Counted from the stretch's first letter, positions 28,301 to 36,900 are shown. The stretch is DNA of 61,679 nucleotides from CAZSRX01 sp964609675 [NCBI: uncultured Bacteroidota bacterium] (GCA_964609675.1 CAZSRX010000026.1:1-61679); one strand, 5' to 3'. Notes: generated by a model from the letters alone, not told the origin. Numbers and translations are program-made.

Positions 28301-28663
28301 CTGTGTGCCAATCCATAGACTGCCGTCAGGGTCCGCAAACAGCGATGATATGTAGTTGTGCCTGAAAGCGGCTGTGTTTTCGGTGTTGTACACGGTGAAC
28401 TGAACCCCGTCAAACCTCGCCAAACCTTCCTGGGTACCCAGCCAGATATAACCGTCCGCCGTTTGTGCTATGGCATTAACCGAATTCTGAGGCAAACCCT
28501 CGCGGCTTTGCCAGATATCATGCCCATATTGTGTTACCGCACGGTTCGGATCGAGCGCAAGAACGCGAGATGGTATTTCAATGGATAAAAGCAGAATTAT
28601 TACGAAAACTTGGGAAGCCTGCCAACAGTCAAAAGTCGATAAGGATTTATTAAGGCCGGACAT
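25301..28663 (-). CDS. Large sensor histidine kinase with Reg_prop propellers and Y_Y_Y domain
   Basis: 1120 residues. After a hydrophobic signal (about 15-37) come roughly 13-14 Reg_prop repeats, with units such as DGIIWIGTDGGGLNRL, which should form two seven-bladed periplasmic propellers. A Y_Y_Y domain follows (about 690-775; RYRLEGFDNTW), then one membrane helix near 800. The cytosolic part has a coiled coil, HisKA (MAHEINNP) and HATPase_c (NLLTNAADA, DNGPGIN, GRGTGLGLSI). Unlike many relatives in Bacteroidota it has no receiver or AraC domain, so its regulator must be elsewhere. The ATG begins one base after the xth stop, which implies coupled translation. Confidence 0.95.
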   Translation of the reverse strand: MSGLNKSLSTFDCWQASQVFVIILLLSIEIPSRVLALDPNRAVTQYGHDIWQSREGLPQNSVNAIAQTADGYIWLGTQEGLARFDGVQFTVYNTENTAAFRHNYISSLFADPDGSLWIGTQGGGLVHHQGGVFTTYTTDEGLHSNLVLSLWKDPAGRLWIGADDRGLCCYHDGIFSVWNTSNGLYDNRVMAIRTDRHGKLWIGNGSGLCRITLSEDLQKISIEKITEWKDVSNGCIFEDSRGNIWIGANELRWWDSELKTIKLYSVKNGLSSNFVNAITEDRTGTLWIGTKYGVNRWVKPNPNHPQFESFTPRHGLSNEIVMSLMEDREGSLWIGTDGGGLNRFRDSRFITYSAREGLSHDIVVPIIETKSGEIWLGTDNGVSRIRGGTIDYFNNRHGLSDNFVRSLCADRRGNIWIGTEGGGLNRLRFTGGKPVFTLFSRNNYLRSNVILCIIEDRTGRIWVGTESGGLSRLTFDKENITVKHFTTRNGLTRDIIRVLYEDRSGNIWIGTDGGGLNGWLANTNDSIVHYSERDGLSNNVVISLLEDKDGIIWIGTDGGGLNRLDLKTSSPQIKSVTTRDGLYSDLIYQILEDDAANLWMTCNKGIFKVSREALHRRINGGADRIRCETFHTPDGLRSNECNGGSHPAGMRGSDGRLWFPTLGGAAVTDPRQTVFNPLEPPVFIESFMADNRAMSFTTDSVIPAGTEKFEFHYTALSYRIPERVKFRYRLEGFDNTWTDAETRRTAYYTHIAPGWYTFRVIACNEEGVWNATGASFRFYVEPRFYQTLWFYLFCAILIIASGTGIGAGIHRFRVRQLKQRESELKKLVDTRTQDLERQKSELQDALTRLKNAEIQLVNAEKMASLGRLSAGMAHEINNPIGFILNNIQPLRQHIESLKRIIEELETSLPDNSRHIAEKIKHHSDYDFILRDTEDILRSNLTGSRRIIEIVNNLKHFARLDEAEWQSADINECLRNTLELFITQKSSDIEIQPEFTPLPSILCYAGQLNQVFMNLLTNAADAIEERKKSVPSFRGVIAVKTEILCAEDTRIRISIRDNGPGINPEISSKIFEPFFTTKPVGRGTGLGLSICYSIVERHKGHLYFESAPGKGTKFVIEIPVT

Positions 28664-28664
28664 A

Positions 28665-29429
28665 TCAAAAATTCAGTTCAAGGCCGATCGGACAGTGATC
28701 AGATCCCATCACATCAGGCATAATCCAGGCCTTTTTTAGATTCCCGCGCAGGTTGTCGGAAACAAAAAAATAATCAATCCGCCAGCCGACGTTACGGTCT
28801 CGAGCGCGCGTGACCAGGTCCCACCAGGTGTATTGATTGGGTTCCTTGCTGAACTCCCGGAATGTGTCAATATAGCCATGGCTTATGAGCTTATCGATCC
28901 AAGCCCGTTCGATGGGTAGGAAACCGGATACTTTCTCGTTTTCCTTGGGACGCGCCAGATCAATTTCTTTATGGGCGGTATTGACGTCGCCGCATATAAC
29001 GATTTTTTTCCCTTTTTTCTTCAGGGAATCGAAGTACTTCAGTATTGCCTCATAGAATTCCATTTTATAATTCAGCCGTTCCTGATCTTTTTTACCGTTA
29101 GGGAAATAGACGTTAAAGAGAAGAAAATCTTTGTGGTCGGTTATCAGTACGCGGCCTTCGGAGTCAAATTTCTCAATACCCAATCCATACTCGATGTTCA
29201 GCGGTTTCTGTTTTGAATACGTTGCCACACCGCTGTAGCCTTTTTTTTGCGCGGCACTGAAATAGCCGGAATATCCCGTGGGATTGCGCAGACTATCCTC
29301 GAGTTGTTCCGGCGCGGCTTTGGTTTCCTGCAGGCATAAAATATCGGGTTGTTCTTTGTCGAGCCATTCCGAAAAACCTTTTTTTGCGACGGCCCGCAGA
29401 CCGTTAACATTCCAGGAATAAATTTTCAT
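28665..29429 (-). CDS. xth: Exodeoxyribonuclease III
   Basis: 254 residues, endonuclease/exonuclease/phosphatase fold. Motifs: [15 protein letters not shown] (metal Glu), a YSGV segment, [13 protein letters not shown] (catalytic Asp/Asn), and a C-terminal [11 protein letters not shown] (catalytic Asp-His). It cleaves DNA at abasic sites and has 3' exonuclease activity in base-excision repair. Length is typical. It is the first gene of a two-gene unit with the propeller kinase, an odd pairing. Confidence 0.95.
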   Translation of the reverse strand: MKIYSWNVNGLRAVAKKGFSEWLDKEQPDILCLQETKAAPEQLEDSLRNPTGYSGYFSAAQKKGYSGVATYSKQKPLNIEYGLGIEKFDSEGRVLITDHKDFLLFNVYFPNGKKDQERLNYKMEFYEAILKYFDSLKKKGKKIVICGDVNTAHKEIDLARPKENEKVSGFLPIERAWIDKLISHGYIDTFREFSKEPNQYTWWDLVTRARDRNVGWRIDYFFVSDNLRGNLKKAWIMPDVMGSDHCPIGLELNF

Positions 29430-29567
29430 GCTGTTTCCATTTTAGTGCTGTTAATGTACGCCAATGCCTTATAGGCACAATTTAATTATTCTGCCAACAT
29501 ACATCAATATTTTATTTTATCTGCTGAAAATATTTTATTTACCGGAGGTACGAAAATAAACATTTAC

Positions 29568-29596
29568 TTGACATATCCTTTTTTTTACTTTATTAT
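29568..29596 (+). promoter_or_regulatory. Promoter of the HNH-trpS-scpAB-cmk run
   Basis: TTGACA (29568-29573), 17 bp, TATTAT (29591-29596). Perfect -35 box and five of six in the -10 box. It lies about 50 bp before the HNH gene and is the only strong promoter I see for the 9-kb co-directional run. Confidence 0.75.
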
Positions 29597-29647
29597 ATGC
29601 CGATTTGGTAATTCAAAGGCCAAGTTTATTAATAAGGTGGTGATTTT

Positions 29648-30157
29648 ATGCCGTTAAACGGCCAGGTATTGGTTTTAAATCAGAATTATGAACCGCTGAT
29701 GATCAGCCGGGTTAAGAAAGCCATTATTCTGATATATCTCGGCAAGGCGGAAATTATCGATCAATGGGATGGCAAAATGATACAAGGAGTCCGCGCAGCT
29801 TTTCCGTATCCGAGTATCATCCGCCTGTCCACGCCGGTACATCGTCCGTGGCAGATTATTAATCTCTCCCGTAAGAATATCATGAAACGGGACGGTTATC
29901 AGTGCCAGTACTGCGGTACGCGCACCCAACCCCTGACGGTCGATCATATTATTCCGAAGATGCGCGGCGGCAAGGACACCTGGGATAACCTGATCACGGC
30001 CTGCATCCATTGCAATAACAAAAAAGGCCACCGTACGCTGCAGGAAGCGCAGATGACGCTCCGTAAACAGCCGCGCCGTCCGCACCCGCTGTGTTTCATC
30101 CAGACGCATACCGGCGGCATGGCCGAACGTTGGAAACCGTACTTGTTTATGTCTTGA
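29648..30157 (+). CDS. HNH endonuclease family protein
   Basis: 169 residues. The N-terminal VLNQNYEPLMISRVKKAI is typical of a widespread small chromosomal HNH family. The zinc-bound HNH core spans CQYCG, the catalytic DHIIPKMRGG and CIHCNNKKG. Probably a DNA nicking or repair enzyme, since the gene sits at the head of a housekeeping run rather than beside a mobile element. Good Shine-Dalgarno sequence (AAGGTGG). Confidence 0.9.
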   Translation: MPLNGQVLVLNQNYEPLMISRVKKAIILIYLGKAEIIDQWDGKMIQGVRAAFPYPSIIRLSTPVHRPWQIINLSRKNIMKRDGYQCQYCGTRTQPLTVDHIIPKMRGGKDTWDNLITACIHCNNKKGHRTLQEAQMTLRKQPRRPHPLCFIQTHTGGMAERWKPYLFMS

Positions 30158-30191
30158 TGGACGAAAATTCACTAACGAAAGGATACGCAAT

Positions 30192-31205
30192 TTGCCAAGA
30201 ATTTTCAGCGGTATGCGGCCGACCGGAAAGCTGCATCTGGGACATTTAGTCGGCGCGCTCAGGAACTGGGTTGAACTGCAGCATCAGTATAACTCCATCT
30301 TCGGGATTGTAGACTGGCACGCGCTGACGACGGGTTACAAGGATACTTCCCGTCTGCAGGAACACATCATGGAGACCGCTTTAGACTGGCTGGCCGTCGG
30401 CATTGACCCTCAAAAAAGCATTATTATGGTACAGTCGCAGGTTAAGGAGCATGCGGAACTGCATCTGTTACTGTCGATGATTACTCCTACGCCATGGGTC
30501 ATACGCAACCCGGCCGTCAAAGAACAGGCGCGTGACATGGGACTGATTGACAACACCAACGATGACACCATGACCACCATCGACTTCGGTCATCTGGGTT
30601 ATCCCGTGCTTCAATGCGCGGACATTCTGTTGTATATGGCCGATGCCGTACCCGTAGGCGAAGACCAGGTGCCGCATATTGAAATCTGCCGCGAAATTGC
30701 GCGAAGATTCAATTACCTGTTTGCCTCTTCCGGGTTTCAGTTTCCGGAACCTCAGCACAAACTGACGCTGACCCCGCGCCTGCCGGGCGTTGACGGTAAT
30801 ATGAAAATGAGCAAAAGCCTGAATAACTGCATTTATCTTTCGGATACCGACGATACCATTCAGGCGCAGGTACGCAAAATGGTAACCGATCCTCTCAAGG
30901 TCAGAAAGAATGACCCCGGGCGTCCGGAAGTGTGTTCGGTGTTTACCTATCATAAAGTCTTTAATCCCGGCGAACTGGAAACAATCAGCCTGACCTGTAA
31001 AAGCGGAGAACTGGGATGTGTCGGATGCAAAAAGAATCTGGCGGAAAAATTGGCCTTAATACTCACGCCCATCCGTGAAAAAAGGAAAGCGCTTGAGAGT
31101 GATATGCCTGCGATTGAAAAAATCCTGGAAAACGGTAATGAACGCGCCCGGTCTATTGCCGCCGAAACCATGAAACAGGTGCGCCGCGCCATGAATCTGA
31201 GGTAA
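30192..31205 (+). CDS. trpS: Tryptophanyl-tRNA synthetase
   Basis: 337 residues, class I synthetase: GMRPTGKLHLGHLVGAL (HIGH-type) and NMKMSKSLNN (KMSKS). It charges tRNA-Trp. The C-terminal domain carries four cysteines, CSVF... then CKSGELGCVGC. The last three are spaced C-x6-C-x2-C, like the [4Fe-4S] site recalled for Thermotoga TrpRS. TTG start with GAAAGGA upstream. Confidence 0.96.
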   Translation: MPRIFSGMRPTGKLHLGHLVGALRNWVELQHQYNSIFGIVDWHALTTGYKDTSRLQEHIMETALDWLAVGIDPQKSIIMVQSQVKEHAELHLLLSMITPTPWVIRNPAVKEQARDMGLIDNTNDDTMTTIDFGHLGYPVLQCADILLYMADAVPVGEDQVPHIEICREIARRFNYLFASSGFQFPEPQHKLTLTPRLPGVDGNMKMSKSLNNCIYLSDTDDTIQAQVRKMVTDPLKVRKNDPGRPEVCSVFTYHKVFNPGELETISLTCKSGELGCVGCKKNLAEKLALILTPIREKRKALESDMPAIEKILENGNERARSIAAETMKQVRRAMNLR

Positions 31206-31210
31206 CCGTC

Positions 31211-31834
31211 ATGCTGGAACAAATTTTTCCGTACCTTTTCTTTTTTATCGCTTTCTTGATTGTGGCGGCCGCATTCTTTTTCGCCTACTGGAACTGGAAA
31301 CGCATCGGTGAATTAATGGAACCATTCAGCCAGCGGCACGGATTACAATACCAGGCGCCGTCATTTATTTTTATCGGATATCCGTCCATAACCGGCATGT
31401 ACCGCGGCCATGCTATCCGTATCCATATGTACCGCAGGGGAACCGGTAAAAATTCCAGAACCTACACCGCGCTTGAAGTTACGCCCGCCCAGCGTTCAGA
31501 CCTGCGTTTTCATATCTATGAAGCGTCGTTATGGAGTACGGTTGCCAAGATGTTCGGCATGCAGGATGTGGAAATCGGCGATGAATCCTTTGATAAAAGA
31601 TTTATTATTAAAACCAACAATCCCCAGATGCTGGCGACTTTTCTGAACCCGGCTTTAAGAGAATCCTTTCAGGCACTGGCGGATAAATACACCTCGTGGG
31701 AAATTGAATTCAACGGAACGATATTCAGTTATCACCGCAAGGGATCATTCGGCAACCCGAAAATGGTTGCAGAAATAGAAGAAATGATGCCGTTTTGCTG
31801 TGATCTGGCCGATCAGTTAAAATATATAAAATAA
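31211..31834 (+). CDS. Membrane-anchored protein of unknown function (first of a tandem pair)
   Basis: 207 residues. An N-terminal membrane helix (about 5-27) is followed by a cytosolic domain of about 175 residues. It shares with the next gene product the motifs FxGYPSITGMYRG (FGYPVIYGKRRG there) and ESFDKRFIIKTNNP (ALFDQRFVIKTNNP there), and a similar length. Not recognised, although a DUF3137-like fold is possible. It starts 5 bases after trpS and ends 1 base before its paralogue. Confidence 0.8.
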   Translation: MLEQIFPYLFFFIAFLIVAAAFFFAYWNWKRIGELMEPFSQRHGLQYQAPSFIFIGYPSITGMYRGHAIRIHMYRRGTGKNSRTYTALEVTPAQRSDLRFHIYEASLWSTVAKMFGMQDVEIGDESFDKRFIIKTNNPQMLATFLNPALRESFQALADKYTSWEIEFNGTIFSYHRKGSFGNPKMVAEIEEMMPFCCDLADQLKYIK

Positions 31835-31835
31835 T

Positions 31836-32471
31836 ATGTTTGAAATAATACTTCTCATACTCATCGGATTATTTATTATGGGCCTGGCAGGGCTGGTAGT
31901 TGTTTACGGTTACTGGTCTCAGAAAAAGAATTCCGAACAGTCGAGCCAATTTGCCGATAAATACGGTTTGACTGTGGATTACCCGAAAAGCAAACTATTT
32001 GGTTATCCTGTGATATATGGAAAGCGCAGGGGCTATGATTTTCGGATTTATATTATACAAAACAAATCGTTTGATATGCATGATTTGTTTACGGTCATTG
32101 ATTGCACCGTTCAGGTATCGGGCGCGTTCGCATTTGCCATATTTGAGCGGACTTTCATATCGAAACTATACCCGGCATTCCGTGGTTTTGAAGAAATCGT
32201 AACTGGCGATGCGCTTTTCGATCAACGGTTTGTTATTAAAACAAACAATCCGTCCGCCTTAATAGCCCTCATGGATGAGTCATTAAGGCAAAAACTGATG
32301 GCAATGGCTGACAGGCATACGTTTATTAATATCACGTTCGACGGAACGGCGCTGCAAACCAAACGTCAGGGTACCATGGTGAGCGAGCAAGTCCGAACGG
32401 CGGCTTCGGATATGCTGGACCTGCTGGCAGAAATGGCCGTACGGCTGAATCCCGATATTAAAGCTGATTAA
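31836..32471 (+). CDS. Membrane-anchored protein of unknown function (second of a tandem pair)
   Basis: 211 residues, diverged paralogue of the preceding protein: N-terminal helix (about 3-25), then a soluble domain with the shared FGYP...G.RRG and F[DK].RF[IV]IKTNNP motifs. Overall similarity is low outside these, so the duplication is old. It ends 26 bases before scpA. Confidence 0.8.
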   Translation: MFEIILLILIGLFIMGLAGLVVVYGYWSQKKNSEQSSQFADKYGLTVDYPKSKLFGYPVIYGKRRGYDFRIYIIQNKSFDMHDLFTVIDCTVQVSGAFAFAIFERTFISKLYPAFRGFEEIVTGDALFDQRFVIKTNNPSALIALMDESLRQKLMAMADRHTFINITFDGTALQTKRQGTMVSEQVRTAASDMLDLLAEMAVRLNPDIKAD

Positions 32472-32497
32472 ATACGAAGATTTCACGGAGTTGTTTT

Positions 32498-34540
32498 TTG
32501 TATAAGATAAAACTGGAAAATTTTGAAGGTCCCTTAGATTTACTGTTATTTTTCGTGCGGCGCGATGAATTGAATATCTACGATATTCCAATTGCGCATA
32601 TTACAAAGTCGTACCTGGAATATCTGCAGATGATGCAGGAACTGAATCTGGACGTAGCCGGCGAATTCATCCTGATGGCGGCAACGCTCATGCGCATCAA
32701 AGTTCGGAGTATGCTGCCGCCCGATCCCACACTGGAAGAGGAAGAAGAAATTATCGATCCGAGGCAGGAACTGACCCAGCGCCTGATTGAGTATCGCCGG
32801 TTTAAAGAAGCATCCAAAACACTATCGGAACTGGACGATCAGTGGCGTCAGATTTACCGCCGCAGTTATTTCAATGCCGACTCCCTGCCTCCGCCCGAGC
32901 CGCCGGAGACCATGGCCCTCAAGGATATATCATTTTTTGACCTGCTGGCCGCTTATAAAAAAGCGGTTACTAAAAGCGCCGAAATGGTGTATCATAATGT
33001 TGAACGACTCAATGTCACCCTCGAGGGACAGCGGCAATATATTATTGATTTTTTCGGAGATCGCGAAGAATATCTATTCACAGACCTCTGCGAAGGCATG
33101 TGTAAGATAGAAATTGTGGTTACCTTTTTAGCCCTGCTGGATATGATCAAGAATGCGGAGATATTGGTACGGCAAGCCCTTGTTTTTGATGACATCTGGA
33201 TTCGGAAACCCGACAGCAACATCACGCATGTCATACAGGATCTAAACGAATCGCCAATTACGGAAAAACCATTTGAAGTTAAACACGCTTCCATAAAGGA
33301 ATTTATTCCGGTGGAACAAACCGCGATCCACCATAACGGCCATGATGACGCATCGCCTGTTGAGTCCCCGTTGCAAACCGCTGTACAGACCGTAACGGAA
33401 TGGCCGGCCGACGAAGTTCCTGAAGATGTATCAGTTAAAAGCCATGAAACGCCCGGACAGGTTACTGAAGATCAACAATTTAATGATGATGGCGACGTAA
33501 ACCCATTCAGTCAGGATGGGCATGAAGTCTTAGACGTCAACACTTTACAACCCGAAGTTTGGGTTGATGCGGTTTCAGAAGTCGCAGAAAAAGTGACCAC
33601 TCCTGATAGCGCAGAGACGGGCCAACCGGAAAACGTGATGCCGTCTTTAAAAACTGAAACCATAGAAAATCAAATAACGGATATCGCTAATGTTGAAGAT
33701 ACACCGGTCAATACCAATATAGAAAATACCGACGAACAGAGAGACGATTTTATCACTCAAAAAAATCTGCTGCCGGCTGAAACCGCCGATGAGTCAGTGA
33801 TAAATGATACGACGGATGAAACGAACACGCTATCAGAAAACGGTGGGGAAAAGATAGCCGTGGATGTGGTATCGACGGTATCCGATGGATCAGAATCGCA
33901 TAATAAAAAAAATCAGGAAATTATTGTTCCGGTAGTTAAGGATGCGATTGCGGATAACTACGTTCACGCGGCCTATTCAGAGACAACTACAGCGGATGAA
34001 GCGGATATTAAACAAGCGATCCAGATCGAAACACCGGCGTATCATGAGGAGGCGGTTCTGAAAAATAATCCGGCGTCCGTTCCTGCGGAGGATGAAAAGC
34101 CGTTAACCGGTGAAGCCTCCAGCAGTATGCCTGCGGACCAGCCAACCGAAACGATGCCTGCCGAAACATCGGATAGGGAAGTTGCTACATTAAATATACC
34201 TGCGGACTATGAACGCGCTTCCGATGTTGCCCGATCCTCAGAGGAAGAATATCCCGACGTGCCGGTGACGTCTCTGGAATCAGAAAATAAAACCGTTGCA
34301 TCAACGGATACTTACGATGATACTACCAATCACAATGTGGCCGGCCGTGAGAATGCAACCAACACTGGTGAAATTTTATCGGTAGTAAGCGGCGAACCGG
34401 ATACCATTTTGACACCGGATCAAAGGGCGCAAGAAGGGAATCTGTCCGAGTCTGAACCGGCGCCGCGGGAAGAAAAATCGATGATCAGAACCTTTTTAAA
34501 GAAAGTCATTCATTTTGTAAAAAGAATTTTTAAATTTTAA
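32498..34540 (+). CDS. scpA: Segregation and condensation protein A with a long acidic C-terminal tail
   Basis: 680 residues, against about 250 for ordinary ScpA. Residues 1-250 are a complete ScpA kleisin: LENFEGPLDLLLFFVRRDELNI at the start, then LIEYRRFKEASKTL, and a winged helix at the end (EGMCKIEIVVTFLALLDMIKN). Residues about 255-655 are low complexity, rich in Glu, Asp, Thr, Asn, Pro and Val, strongly acidic and without visible domains. The last 20 residues (MIRTFLKKVIHFVKRIFKF) form a basic amphipathic or membrane-seeking helix. The core should bridge SMC heads and bind ScpB. The tail may be disordered and may tether the complex (inference). TTG start with ACGGAG upstream; scpB follows. 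Confidence 0.93.
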   Translation: MYKIKLENFEGPLDLLLFFVRRDELNIYDIPIAHITKSYLEYLQMMQELNLDVAGEFILMAATLMRIKVRSMLPPDPTLEEEEEIIDPRQELTQRLIEYRRFKEASKTLSELDDQWRQIYRRSYFNADSLPPPEPPETMALKDISFFDLLAAYKKAVTKSAEMVYHNVERLNVTLEGQRQYIIDFFGDREEYLFTDLCEGMCKIEIVVTFLALLDMIKNAEILVRQALVFDDIWIRKPDSNITHVIQDLNESPITEKPFEVKHASIKEFIPVEQTAIHHNGHDDASPVESPLQTAVQTVTEWPADEVPEDVSVKSHETPGQVTEDQQFNDDGDVNPFSQDGHEVLDVNTLQPEVWVDAVSEVAEKVTTPDSAETGQPENVMPSLKTETIENQITDIANVEDTPVNTNIENTDEQRDDFITQKNLLPAETADESVINDTTDETNTLSENGGEKIAVDVVSTVSDGSESHNKKNQEIIVPVVKDAIADNYVHAAYSETTTADEADIKQAIQIETPAYHEEAVLKNNPASVPAEDEKPLTGEASSSMPADQPTETMPAETSDREVATLNIPADYERASDVARSSEEEYPDVPVTSLESENKTVASTDTYDDTTNHNVAGRENATNTGEILSVVSGEPDTILTPDQRAQEGNLSESEPAPREEKSMIRTFLKKVIHFVKRIFKF

Positions 34541-34583
34541 TTGATTTCAACCAAGTACGGTATCAAAGGGAGGTAAACAGCGT

Positions 34584-35291
34584 TTGAATGAAGATCAGAT
34601 AATAGTCGATGGCGTCCAGCTGGAACGGATTATTGAGTCGGTTATTTTTGCGTCCACAGAACCCCTGCCGGTGGATCGCATTCTGGAATGCATTCAGAGG
34701 GAAGAAATCAATGAAAGCGTCATCGAACAAACCATTCGTCAGCTCAATGTTAAATATGAATCGCTGAGCCTGGGATTCCGTATTATAAAAATTGCAGGGG
34801 GGTACCAGTTTGCCACGCATCCGCAATATGACCGGTGGCTCAGCCGGCTGTTCAAGAGCAAAGCCGACCGTAAGTTATCGCAGTCTTCCCTCGAAGTGCT
34901 TGCTATCATCGCTTACCGCCAGCCGATTACCCGTGCCGAAATAGAAAAAATACGCGGCGTCAATGCCGACTGGACTTTGCGTAGTCTCATGGAAAAGAAT
35001 TTAGTGACGGTTGTAGGCCGGGAAGACGCTCCGGGCCGGCCTTTGCTATTCGGTACGACCCGGCAGTTTCTGGAACATTTTGGACTGAATGCCATTTCGG
35101 AATTGCCCAAGTTAAAGGAAATTGAAGAGATCCTCAAGGAGGATAAAGAATTTGCGCAAACCCTCGAGTTCGATTTCACAGGACAGGCGGAAAACACCAT
35201 TAACGAAAACCAGTCCGATGCGGCGGAGCCGTCCGAAGCCGGAATAACACCGACCGCGGCCCAAAAAGAAGGCATAGCTGAAGAATCTTAA
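34584..35291 (+). CDS. scpB: Segregation and condensation protein B
   Basis: 235 residues, two winged-helix domains. Motifs: LERIIESVIFASTEPLP, GGYQFATHPQY, LSQSSLEVLAIIAYRQPITRAEIEKIRGVN and DAPGRPLLFGTTRQFLEHFGL are classical ScpB. A 50-residue acidic tail follows the core. It dimerises and binds ScpA in the SMC condensin complex. TTG start after GGGAGG. Confidence 0.96.
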   Translation: MNEDQIIVDGVQLERIIESVIFASTEPLPVDRILECIQREEINESVIEQTIRQLNVKYESLSLGFRIIKIAGGYQFATHPQYDRWLSRLFKSKADRKLSQSSLEVLAIIAYRQPITRAEIEKIRGVNADWTLRSLMEKNLVTVVGREDAPGRPLLFGTTRQFLEHFGLNAISELPKLKEIEEILKEDKEFAQTLEFDFTGQAENTINENQSDAAEPSEAGITPTAAQKEGIAEES

Positions 35292-35315
35292 TATTCAATA
35301 ACCATCAGGTGATTT

Positions 35316-36149
35316 ATGGCTACATCCATACCCAAAGATTATCCCTGGAGACTGCACCAGGATGTTCCATGGAAGAGTTTAAGCAAGGATATTGCGGATT
35401 CCAAGGTTGTCCTGATTAGCACGGCCGGCATTTATCAGTGGAAATCTCAAAAGCACTTCAATCTGGCCGATGAGAACGGAGACATTTCCTTTCGGGAACT
35501 GAAACGGCCGATTACGCAGGCAGAGATTCGTTTTTCGCACCGCAGTCAGGAATATCTGCGTCCTGCGCTTCTGGATTTTAACTGCACCTTTCCTATGGAT
35601 CGGCTGATGGATCTTACGCGCGAACAGCGTGTGGGATCGGTTTCCGAGTCCCATTTCAGCGTGATGGGGGAGATACGGGATCCATCGGAGTTTATGGACG
35701 ATACGCTACCCAAACTGATTAAACAGGTACAGAAATATTTGGCCGATGTAGCCATCATCTGTCCTGCCGGTCCGCTGGATCATCAGACCGGCGCGCTGAT
35801 CGCGCGGGCTCTGGAAGAGGAAGGCGTTTCCACAGTGATGGTCAGCGCCATTAAAACCATTTCCGAAATCGTAAAACCGCCGCGAACCGTGCTCGTGCGC
35901 TTTCCTTTCGGACAATTATTCGGCGCGCCCTTTGATATAAGCACGCAGAAAGAGATTCTGGCTGAATGCCTGATCCACGTTAAGTCCATCCGTGAACCGG
36001 GCGAAATTGCCGTGCTGAATCTTAGCTGGCGTCAGTCGGTGGAAAAAGCGCTCGCGCTAAGACCCAATCTGTTCCAATTGCTCAGCCAAAATCCCGACCG
36101 CAGCAAGGATGGAACGGAAAAAAAGAAAATTGCAGCCGATAAATTCTAA
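35316..36149 (+). CDS. Glycine/sarcosine/betaine reductase selenoprotein B-like protein lacking the redox site
   Basis: 277 residues, cytosolic. It resembles the short GrdB/PrdB-like proteins annotated as 'selenoprotein B family': VLISTAGIY near the N-terminus and a sensor-like GALIARALEEEGVSTVMVSA region. In relatives as I recall them, the redox motif is U-P-V-C followed by HQT. Here the aligned residues are Gly152-Pro-Leu-Asp155 before HQT, so both the Sec/Cys and the resolving Cys are missing. Reductase activity is therefore unlikely, and a structural or binding role is more plausible. It lies between scpB and rluB. Confidence 0.75.
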   Translation: MATSIPKDYPWRLHQDVPWKSLSKDIADSKVVLISTAGIYQWKSQKHFNLADENGDISFRELKRPITQAEIRFSHRSQEYLRPALLDFNCTFPMDRLMDLTREQRVGSVSESHFSVMGEIRDPSEFMDDTLPKLIKQVQKYLADVAIICPAGPLDHQTGALIARALEEEGVSTVMVSAIKTISEIVKPPRTVLVRFPFGQLFGAPFDISTQKEILAECLIHVKSIREPGEIAVLNLSWRQSVEKALALRPNLFQLLSQNPDRSKDGTEKKKIAADKF

Positions 36150-36162
36150 GTAAAAAGGCTGT

Positions 36163-36900
36163 ATGAAGGAAGAACCAAACAAAAAAAACCGCACGATCCG
36201 TCTAAACCGTTTTCTGGCCATGTCCGGAGTGGACAGCCGGCGCGACTGTGACGAACTGATCCGAAGCGGCCGTGTATCCGTCAACGGCGTTCGGGCCGAT
36301 CAATTAAGTACGGAAGTCAATCCGGATACCGACCGGGTTGAACTGGACGGACGCGCTTTATCGCTCAGTGTCAAACGGGTTTATTACCTGCTGTACAAGC
36401 CCTTAAAATACGTCACGACGGTGCATGATGAGAAGGGCCGCGATTCTGTGGTCGATCTCATCAAAACGGATATCCGCGTCTTTCCTGTCGGCCGGCTGGA
36501 TTACGATACCACCGGGTTGTTGTTGCTGACGAATGACGGCGAACTAGCTTACCGGCTGATGCATCCGAAATTCAGCGTGGAAAAAACCTATATCGCTGAA
36601 CTTAGCAAAAAAATCACCGAATATGAACTCAATCAGCTTCGCCGGGGCATCCAGTTGTCGGATGGTAAAACGGCGCCCGCCAAAGCGGTAAAGTTGGGTA
36701 AACAGACCGTTATGATCACCATCCATGAAGGCAAAAACAAACAGATTAAACGGATGTTCCGAAAGCTCGGTTTTAAAGTACGTACTCTGCACCGCACAAA
36801 ATACGGCCCCGTCAGTTTAGGCAAACTTAAATACGGTCAATATCGCGTGCTGAAACCGGCTGAGGTTGCGGCGCTAAAAAAAACAGTAGGATTGGAATGA
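36163..36900 (+). CDS. rluB: rRNA pseudouridine synthase (RluB/RsuA family)
   Basis: 245 residues. An N-terminal S4 RNA-binding domain (RLNRFLAMSGVDSRRDCDELIRSGRV) precedes the catalytic domain with GRLDYDTTGLLLLTNDGEL (catalytic Asp in GRLD) and a closing GKNKQIKRMFRKLG. It isomerises a uridine in rRNA, probably 23S. Its stop overlaps the cmk start by four bases (ATGA), and the scpAB-rluB-cmk order is common in many bacteria. Confidence 0.93.
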   Translation: MKEEPNKKNRTIRLNRFLAMSGVDSRRDCDELIRSGRVSVNGVRADQLSTEVNPDTDRVELDGRALSLSVKRVYYLLYKPLKYVTTVHDEKGRDSVVDLIKTDIRVFPVGRLDYDTTGLLLLTNDGELAYRLMHPKFSVEKTYIAELSKKITEYELNQLRRGIQLSDGKTAPAKAVKLGKQTVMITIHEGKNKQIKRMFRKLGFKVRTLHRTKYGPVSLGKLKYGQYRVLKPAEVAALKKTVGLE

